A stretch of DNA of 20,642 bases from JBIQLO01 sp044464175. Its GTDB lineage: Bacteria > Planctomycetota > Phycisphaerae > Tepidisphaerales > Tepidisphaeraceae. A program made the position numbers and the translations under genes. The stretch is from the NCBI GenBank assembly GCA_044464175.1, contig JBIQLO010000052.1:1-20642 (forward strand), written 5' to 3'. Below the pieces are notes generated by a model that searched no databases, had not been told where the DNA came from, and worked only from the letters and a program-made list of their open reading frames with translations. Below are positions 16,301 through 20,642 of this stretch, one piece after another; within the stretch, counting starts at the first letter, position 1; every line of letters begins with the position of its first letter.

Positions 16301-16618
16301 GTTGTCCTTGACCAGCACGCCGTGCGCCTTGTCGATCACCTTCTCGCCCACCGACACCTGCAGCGAGCCCCCGAACTTGCCGTCGGCGGCAAATTTCGAG
16401 TTGGTCTGCTGAAGTTTGGCCTCATGCCCATGCCCGGAGGCATCCCGGGTGGGCGCGTCGGCGTCGAAGTGCCACAATGCGATCACATCCGAACCGGTGG
16501 CCGCCTGGCCCGAATAGGGCTGCTCCCAGGCCTGTTGCGTCGTCGGGCCGGCCCCAAAAGCCGCCGATCCCAGTAACGCTCCCATCAACCCCACCATGAG
16601 GCTGCGCGAATTGAACAT
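13310..16618 (-). CDS. Secreted 1102-residue LamG multidomain protein, putative glycan hydrolase
   Basis: Start ATG 16616-16618, with GGAAGGAGA (complement of 16624-16632) 5 bases upstream. A signal peptide (MFNSRSLMVGLMGALLGSAAFGAG) is followed by a LamG domain at ~45-260 (WHFDADAPTRDASGHGHEA, FTIEMWIQPDE, GKIDEVRLSNGL) and a beta-sandwich linker at ~270-370. From ~375 (PVTMWGTPSAGTYQELKEIGF) a barrel-like region runs to ~720. Next, at ~730-880, is a Rossmann-like segment (YKVLVLADCDVLTRSVANAIEAFQSRGG) that resembles the glutamine-amidotransferase-like domain beside the barrel in GH42-type beta-galactosidases. The last ~100 residues form an Ig/macroglobulin-like beta domain. No catalytic pair can be assigned with certainty, so hydrolase function is inferred from layout. 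It is the last gene of the operon, 24 bases after the beta-helix gene. Confidence 0.85.
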   Translation of the reverse strand: MFNSRSLMVGLMGALLGSAAFGAGPTTQQAWEQPYSGQAATGSDVIALWHFDADAPTRDASGHGHEAKLQQTNSKFAADGKFGGSLQVSVGEKVIDKAHGVLVKDNDALSPKGAFTIEMWIQPDERLATLKTAFLLDKKGYPYKSDRPHANDDYLLQLVKAPKDQFYLQAQLGYGTESDIVQSRPVTLTAGQWYHIGYSYDGKGGSRFSVNGTDAGFVLHEGRGAISNGIYQLAIGDRVMSVHAPFSGKIDEVRLSNGLVRFATGKVMIDTDLSRTAFYRLEKDAHLHLRVTNNRDEALDGASVKVSATGIEGKPLKLDDLKPNEVAMVDVPVDTRLHIGQYAAEVSVLDKAGKPLGDAARINLTLVPRPMPHEMPVTMWGTPSAGTYQELKEIGFTDCLVWVPQTSADKALWAGGKASDQRGTPAWQKVRKQLDELMALGVGGAPSLSPGRYAATNQKQYDRVDRDGKLYENLNICGQFSQVQAYCFGVGAMTAKTLGDLPALKAALVHTEVRDGTQLCFHDLDKAAYKKFSGKDIPVEVSSKRGILYHALPDFPASRIVPDDFPILNYLRWFWKEGDAWNRLDTAVSEGVHSTGRKDLWTWFDPAIRVPSVWGSGGKVDFLSQWTYSYPDPLKIGLACDDLLAMAQGQPGQQVMNMIQIIWYRSQTAPMPKKGQKVPANQAAWEKQLPDAKFISIAPDHLSEGMWLELARPIKGIMNHGWGSLGKEVGYKQGSYVTTNAQTRVRLTEMLHKVVQPLGPTLMQVPDRKADVAFLQSFSSQMLAGRGTYGWGGGWGSDAYMVVRYAALQPRIVYDETITKEGLSQYKVLVLADCDVLTRSVANAIEAFQSRGGIVIGDEHLAPGIQPDIVISSYTRTGKADQDKAAVLERAAKLRKDLGGFYARAADSSNPEVIVRLRQYEGSDYFFAVNDHRTFGDYVGQHGKVMEKGLPSETTLTLSRGDGFVYDLSEARAVTDVQKADGRLSFKSQFGPGQGRLFLVTDRAIGAVRVEADKKAKAGESVSCDIAVTDAAGKAIDAVVPVEVRITDAQGKAAEYSGYYGAKDGKVTIKLDLPTNAAAGNWTISVKELASGKTAEASMAVQ

Positions 16619-16623
16619 GAATG

Positions 16624-16632
16624 TCTCCTTCC
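16624..16632 (-). promoter_or_regulatory. Ribosome binding site of the 1102-residue LamG gene
   Basis: GGAAGGAGA on the - strand lies 5 bases before the ATG at 16618, within the 24-base gap after the beta-helix gene. It is the strongest ribosome site in the cassette. Confidence 0.7.
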
Positions 16633-16642
16633 AAAAGACCTG

Positions 16643-17848
16643 TTAGAGCTCCGCCACCTGATTGTCTTCCAGCACCGGCCGAACCGCTTCCGGCGCCACC
16701 ACGATCCCCCGTTCCCGCCCCCCGCGCGGCACGCTCACCCGGTTGCCGCGCAAAATCACATCCTCCACCCCCGGGGCCAGGGAAATCCCCACCGCCGTTT
16801 CCGGCCGCCGGGGCACCTGAAACCTGTTCTCCTCCACCCGCACTCGGTGCGACGTGTGCCACGCCGAGCGTTCCGGCCGGAAAAAGATCCCCGCCTCCCC
16901 GCAGTCGCTGATGCGGTTGGCCCGGATCAGGTTGTCCGTGTCCCGGTGCCCGGTGCTGATGCCGTGCTTCGTGCAGTGGGAAATCTCATTCTCCTGCGCC
17001 ACCCCATCCCTCACCCCCCAGCACCAGAATAGCCCGGTCGTGCAGTTGCGGATCGTGTTCCCCCGCATCACCGGCCGCTGCGAGCCGCTGCCCGGATGCA
17101 GTCCCAGCTGCGCCATCCCGTCGATGAGGCAGTTCTCGACCAGCACATCGTGGCAGATCTGCCAACTGATCCCATCCCCGTTCCAGTCGCGGATCGTGAC
17201 ATTGCGGATCGCCACCTGCTCGCAGTCATGGAGAAAAATCGCCCCCCCGTAGTTGCCATCGAGATAGGCGTTGGCCCCTTTGTTCCCCTCCAGCACCAGA
17301 TCCGAGATGCCAAGGTCCTGCGCCCGCTGCGCTTCAATCAGCGAATGGATGGAGATCACTTTCGCCTGGTGGGACAGCCAGTGGTTCATGCGCGGCTGGC
17401 TGTCCAGGTGAAGCAGGTTCCCCTCCACCCCCAGAATCGTGTGCCGCGTCACCTGCTGGGCGGTTCCCCCGTCCAGCCGCCCGCTGCTGATCAGAATCCC
17501 ATCCCCCACGCCCAGCGCCCCGGCCTCCTTCACCTTCACCCCCCAGGCGTACCAGTCCTGATCCTCCGCCAGGTCCGTCTCCACCGACGCATCCTTTCGC
17601 AGCACCGTCTCCGGTCCCGATCCCACCAGCGCCACCGATCCCGGCAGAAACACCGCGTTGCGCAGCAGATACACCCCCGGCCCGATCCGCACCGTCCCGC
17701 CCCCGTGCCGCGCTGCATAATCGACCGCCCCCTGAAGGGCGAAATGGTCCGCCCCGCGGAACATCCCCGAATCCACGCCCACCGTCACCTCAAGGGTCGA
17801 CGCCTCGGAGGGCTTGCGCCAGTCGGTATAAGCATAAAGCGGCTTCAT
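16643..17848 (-). CDS. Right-handed parallel beta-helix protein, pectate-lyase-like fold
   Basis: 401 residues, starting MKPLYAYTDWRKPS; ribosome site weak (AGGG 4-7 bases before the ATG). The head has the usual entry to a beta-helix: ALQGAVDYAARHGGGTVRIGPGVYLL, meaning a capped helix and the first coil. Residues ~150-400 are coils of about 22-25 residues with Asn/Ile ladders (ISDLVLEGNKG, VAIRNVTIRDWNGDGI, VLVENCLIDGM, PVMRGNTIRNC, LIRANRISDC, VRVEENRF, VILRGNRV). This is the fold of polysaccharide lyases, GH28 and C5-epimerases. No lyase Lys/Arg or GH28 Asp triad can be confirmed by eye. No signal peptide is seen, though both flanking genes encode exported proteins. It sits 30 bases after the lipoprotein gene. 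Lyase, epimerase or glycan binding are all possible. Confidence 0.8.
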   Translation of the reverse strand: MKPLYAYTDWRKPSEASTLEVTVGVDSGMFRGADHFALQGAVDYAARHGGGTVRIGPGVYLLRNAVFLPGSVALVGSGPETVLRKDASVETDLAEDQDWYAWGVKVKEAGALGVGDGILISSGRLDGGTAQQVTRHTILGVEGNLLHLDSQPRMNHWLSHQAKVISIHSLIEAQRAQDLGISDLVLEGNKGANAYLDGNYGGAIFLHDCEQVAIRNVTIRDWNGDGISWQICHDVLVENCLIDGMAQLGLHPGSGSQRPVMRGNTIRNCTTGLFWCWGVRDGVAQENEISHCTKHGISTGHRDTDNLIRANRISDCGEAGIFFRPERSAWHTSHRVRVEENRFQVPRRPETAVGISLAPGVEDVILRGNRVSVPRGGRERGIVVAPEAVRPVLEDNQVAEL

Positions 17849-17878
17849 GATCCCTGAACCCTCAACCCCGGCCCCTGC

Positions 17879-18973
17879 CTACCGCTTGAGCACTTCCAGA
17901 TAGACCGGCTTCCAGATCCCCCCGGCCATCGCCCGGTCCAGCACCCGCACCGTGATCTGGTTCTCCTGCCCCCACTTGAGCGCATCGGTCACATCCACCC
18001 GGAACGTCTGATCCCACCCCGCCATGCCGATGTCATGGTCCCCGACGTACTGCCCGTTGACCCACACCCACGCGCTCTCATCCACCCCCTCGAATACCAG
18101 GTCCGTCCCATCCTGATCGGGCTTCTCCGGCAGCTTGATCGTCCGCCGATACCACGCCGCCCCGTCATACCCGGCGTGACCCTGCTCCTCCCACACCTTC
18201 CCGATGCTGATCGCGCTCCAGTTCTTGTCGTTGAAATCGCCCTCGTACCACTTGGACATCTGCCCATCCTGCTTCGGATCGGTCTTGAACTTCCACCCGT
18301 CCGTCGGCAGCGGAATCGTCTTGACCACGTTCAGTTGGTGGTCCTTGAATTCCGGCCGCTCCCGCACCGATTCGGCCTTTTTGTGAAACGGCCACAACAC
18401 GTTGTTGGCCAGCTGGCTCACCCCCGTGTCCTTGTCGCCCTGCGCCTGCCGAAGCAAATTGGTGATCGCCTCCGTCCGCGGCTTCATCCCCGCCAGCGCC
18501 TCCACCGCCGTCCGCCGAACCATCGCATCCGCGTCCTTGACCGCCTTGCCCAGCGTCGGCAGCGCCTTGGCCCCTTCGATCCGCGCCAGCTCACGCACTG
18601 CCGTCCGCCTAACCAGCGCATCGCCGTCATCCGTGGCCGCGTCCCTGAGCGCTCCCGCGGCCGGGGCCCCAATCTCCCCCAGGCACCGCACCGCCGTCCG
18701 CCGGACCATGGCCGCCGGGTCCTTCATTGCCGCCGTCAGTTCCCCCAGCCCCGCCTCACCCTTCTTCCCCGCCTCCAACACTGCCGCCCGCCGCTCCATG
18801 GGCGTCTTGGACGATGAATTCGACTGAGGAAGGGTTTCAGTAAAGGCAAAAGGGTGCGTCGCGGCCGGGGCGCTGCTGGGTTGTTGATCCGACTGCCCCC
18901 CCGCGCACGCGGTCAACAAGGTAAAAGAGAGAACCGAGGTGATGCGAATGCCCGATGACATGCCTTTGATCAT
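17879..18973 (-). CDS. Lipoprotein with HEAT repeats fused to a GH2-type sugar-binding domain
   Basis: 364 residues. ATG 18971-18973 has AAGGA 6 bases upstream. The N-terminus ends in LLTAC, a lipobox with acylated Cys23, so the protein is anchored in a membrane. Residues ~58-180 are four HEAT/PBS-lyase-like repeats, three of them opening with VRRTAV at an exact 31-residue (93-bp) period. Residues ~215-364 match the N-terminal jelly-roll of GH2 enzymes (WYRRTIKLPEKP, LVFEGVDESAWVWVNGQYVG, FRVDVTDALKWGQ, GIWKPVYLEVL). The GH2 immunoglobulin and catalytic barrel domains are absent, so it should bind sugar but not cut it. HEAT repeats normally hold partner proteins. A surface scaffold that docks a glycan near the enzymes of the same operon is a reasonable inference. 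The fusion itself is directly visible. Confidence 0.85.
   Translation of the reverse strand: MIKGMSSGIRITSVLSFTLLTACAGGQSDQQPSSAPAATHPFAFTETLPQSNSSSKTPMERRAAVLEAGKKGEAGLGELTAAMKDPAAMVRRTAVRCLGEIGAPAAGALRDAATDDGDALVRRTAVRELARIEGAKALPTLGKAVKDADAMVRRTAVEALAGMKPRTEAITNLLRQAQGDKDTGVSQLANNVLWPFHKKAESVRERPEFKDHQLNVVKTIPLPTDGWKFKTDPKQDGQMSKWYEGDFNDKNWSAISIGKVWEEQGHAGYDGAAWYRRTIKLPEKPDQDGTDLVFEGVDESAWVWVNGQYVGDHDIGMAGWDQTFRVDVTDALKWGQENQITVRVLDRAMAGGIWKPVYLEVLKR
18508..18795. repeat. 93-bp coding repeats (HEAT units)
   Basis: The sequence CCGTCCGCC recurs at 18508, 18601 and 18694, exactly 93 bp apart, marking the VRRTAV start of three 31-residue units. A fourth, degenerate unit (MERRAAV) follows near 18787. 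The near-identical DNA at the unit boundaries suggests fairly recent duplication or gene conversion. Confidence 0.75.
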
Positions 18974-19043
18974 AGCCCTTCCTTATACCCGACCCCCACC
19001 CGCCCGGCCAATTCCCTTCTTTCTCTCCACACCGCTCAGTCTC

Positions 19044-19784
19044 TCACTCCGAAAAGCGGTTCGCATCCGACGACGCCTGCCCGCTGCGCAGCCAGTAATA
19101 CTGCTGGTCCTTCGCCCGCTTCATCGGGAATTTGGCATACTCCACGTGCCCATCCAGCATCAGCAGGTTCACGCCCCCGTTGTGCCGCGGCTCCAGCCCC
19201 ACGTTTGCTTGATTCACCTCGAAGTACCACGCGTTGGTTCCCACCGCCGTCCAGCCCAGCCCATTGGCCGTGTCCCCGATCACCGCCAGCGACTGCGGCA
19301 GCTTCGCCTGGTTGATGCGATAAGGCCGGCCCGTGTTGGTCGCGGTTGAGTAGTAGAAAAACATCTCGTAATTCGCCCCGTAGCTGCTGTAAAACCCATC
19401 CCAGGTGTGCGGATGAAAGTAATACGGGCTGGTGTCGGTCGGGCAGATGTACATCCGGCTCGTGGGGCTGCCGTGGATGCCGTGCGGATCGTTATTCAAC
19501 TGCCCCAGCACATGCGCGATCTGCGTGATGAAGCTGTCGTAGTAGTAGGGGCCGTAAAAATCGGCCGAGTCCGTCGCCGTCGCGCACGGCAGATATCCCC
19601 GGTACTCATTGGTGTACAGCATCACCCCCTGGCCCATCTGCCGGAGGTTGCTCGCGCAAGCCACCCGGTTGGCCGCCTCCCGCGCCTTGTTCAACGCCGG
19701 CAACAGCATCGCGATCAAAACCGAGATGATCCCGATCACGACCAGCAGTTCCACCAACGTAAAACCCGATTTGTGCCTACGCAT
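19044..19784 (-). CDS. Pseudopilin-like protein (prepilin N-terminal methylation motif, H-x9-DG-like C-terminus)
   Basis: 246 residues. The start ATG lies inside the end of the regulator gene (8-base overlap, ATGCGTAG), with AGGAGA 6-11 bases upstream. The N-terminus MRRHKSG/FTLVELLVVIGIISVLIAMLLPAL is a class III signal: prepilin peptidase should cut after Gly7 and methylate Phe1, and Glu5 of the mature form is present. A long helix continues to ~45 (NKAREAANRVACASNLRQMGQG). The globular part is Tyr-rich and ends with RHNGGVNLLMLDGHVE, the H-x9-DG-type motif common in planctomycete and Lentisphaerae families related to DUF1559. The exact role of these abundant proteins is unknown; assembly into short fibres or a type II-like secretion pseudopilus is usually proposed. 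Coupling to a sugar regulator points to a role in polysaccharide use. Confidence 0.9.
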   Translation of the reverse strand: MRRHKSGFTLVELLVVIGIISVLIAMLLPALNKAREAANRVACASNLRQMGQGVMLYTNEYRGYLPCATATDSADFYGPYYYDSFITQIAHVLGQLNNDPHGIHGSPTSRMYICPTDTSPYYFHPHTWDGFYSSYGANYEMFFYYSTATNTGRPYRINQAKLPQSLAVIGDTANGLGWTAVGTNAWYFEVNQANVGLEPRHNGGVNLLMLDGHVEYAKFPMKRAKDQQYYWLRSGQASSDANRFSE

Positions 19785-20642
19785 GGCTTATCTCCTGTCT
19801 GGGGTCCGCCGCGCGGACCGGTTCCGGAATCGACCCCTCCGACCCGTCCCCCTCCACCTGAATCCCCGCCTCCGCCAGCCGCCGTCGTGCCGGTACCTCC
19901 AGCTTCAGCGATTCCCGCACCACCAGTGCCCCGGCGATCTGCCGCCCCGGCAGCCGCCGCTCCCCCGTCTGGATCATCCGCAGCAGCATCCGAGCCGCCT
20001 CCGCCCCCATCGCCTCCATCGGCTGCGCCACCACCGTCAGCGCCGGCGAGCATAGTTCCCCCGCGTGAATCCCCGTGCTCCCGATCACCGACACCTCCCC
20101 CGGCACCGCCAGCCCCTTCTCCCGGCACGCCCGCATCGCCCCGATCGCCAGCGGGTCCCCGATGGCAAACACCCCCTGCGGCGCTCCGGCCCGCTCCAGA
20201 TGTTCCAGCATCGCCCGATACCCCGCCGCTTCCTCCACCCCTTCGCAGCGCACGTATGCGATCCCCCCCGTTGGCCGCTCCGCGTGCAGATACGCCTCAA
20301 ACAGTCCCATCGCCTTTTGCGTCCACGACAGCAGCGGCGCCAGCGGGGGGCTCAAAATCACGATCCGCTCAAACCCGTTGGCCAGAAAGCAACGGCCCGC
20401 CGTCTTCCCGGCCGCGATGTTGTCGGCCGACACAAAATTGTAAATCACCTGCTCCGTGGGATGGTTGATCGACACCCACGGCACCCCCAGCCGGTCCAGC
20501 CGCTCCATCAGCGCCACGATTGGCCCGAATGCCCCTGGAAAAATGATCGCGCCCCCCATCTGCCCCGCCAGGTGCTCCGTCTGCTCAATCAGCTCTTCCA
20601 CATTCCGCCTCCGATCTCCCTGGGCGGAATAAATTCGTGTCA
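19777..20642 (-). CDS. LacI/GalR-family transcriptional regulator, sugar-binding domain (N-terminus off window)
   Basis: About 287 residues are visible and the frame stays open through the right edge (RIYSAQGDRRRN before the internal GTG at 20601), so the gene starts outside the window. What is seen is the type I periplasmic-binding-like effector domain: AGQMGGAIIFPG, LGVPWVSINHP, NFVSADNIAAGKTAGRCFL, GVFAIGDPLAIGAMRAC, VPGEVSVIGSTGI, and the closing LTVVAQPMEAMGAEAARMLLRMI. These are hallmark LacI/GalR positions. The DNA-binding helix-turn-helix should lie upstream of the window. After the core domain there is a tail of ~35 residues with no counterpart I recognise. It ends by overlapping the pseudopilin start, so it likely controls its own operon in response to a sugar. 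A GntR-type head is an alternative, since the head cannot be seen. Confidence 0.88.
   Translation of the reverse strand, partial: TRIYSAQGDRRRNVEELIEQTEHLAGQMGGAIIFPGAFGPIVALMERLDRLGVPWVSINHPTEQVIYNFVSADNIAAGKTAGRCFLANGFERIVILSPPLAPLLSWTQKAMGLFEAYLHAERPTGGIAYVRCEGVEEAAGYRAMLEHLERAGAPQGVFAIGDPLAIGAMRACREKGLAVPGEVSVIGSTGIHAGELCSPALTVVAQPMEAMGAEAARMLLRMIQTGERRLPGRQIAGALVVRESLKLEVPARRRLAEAGIQVEGDGSEGSIPEPVRAADPRQEISHA

Noticed and set aside
1..20642. tRNA, rRNA, riboswitch, transposase or phage genes
   Set aside because: Reading both strands I saw no cloverleaf, rRNA core motif, known riboswitch core, or transposase/integrase motif that I could support.

Overview
The window is GC-rich DNA (over 60 % G+C by eye) from a bacterium that is most likely a planctomycete (Phycisphaerae-like) or a close PVC relative such as Lentisphaerae. 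The grounds are large secreted LamG proteins, PVC-type carbohydrate enzymes, and a LacI regulator followed directly by a prepilin-type protein carrying an H-x9-DG-like motif. This placement is an inference; no rRNA or other taxonomic marker is present.

Left region (1-8591, + strand): a polysaccharide-processing cluster. It holds the 3' end of a LamG/glycoside-hydrolase-like gene, a complete tandem paralogue of it (919-4035), an exported esterase (4064-4951), an Asp-box sialidase-like protein (5035-6171), a second esterase of the acetyl-xylan-esterase type (6382-7428) and a secreted helical-repeat protein (7437-8591). Together they look able to deacylate and trim a complex glycan, partly outside and partly inside the cytoplasm.

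Middle (8598-13159): uvrA on the - strand, carrying an in-frame insertion made of inverted arrays of 7-bp repeats. Divergent from it are a frameshifted SEC-C mini-gene and a small 3-TM protein. A MITE-like palindromic element and a one-TM hypothetical gene follow.

Right region (13248-20642, all - strand): a second carbohydrate cassette, read right to left. It runs LacI-type regulator (N-terminus beyond the window) > pseudopilin (8-bp overlap) > lipoprotein with HEAT repeats and a GH2-type sugar-binding domain > parallel beta-helix protein > 1102-residue LamG multidomain protein > strong intrinsic terminator. Gaps between genes are 70 bp or less, so this looks like one sugar-regulated operon. 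It is the best candidate here for a little-described system: a sugar-sensing repressor translationally coupled to a pilin-like protein and a non-catalytic glycan-binding scaffold.
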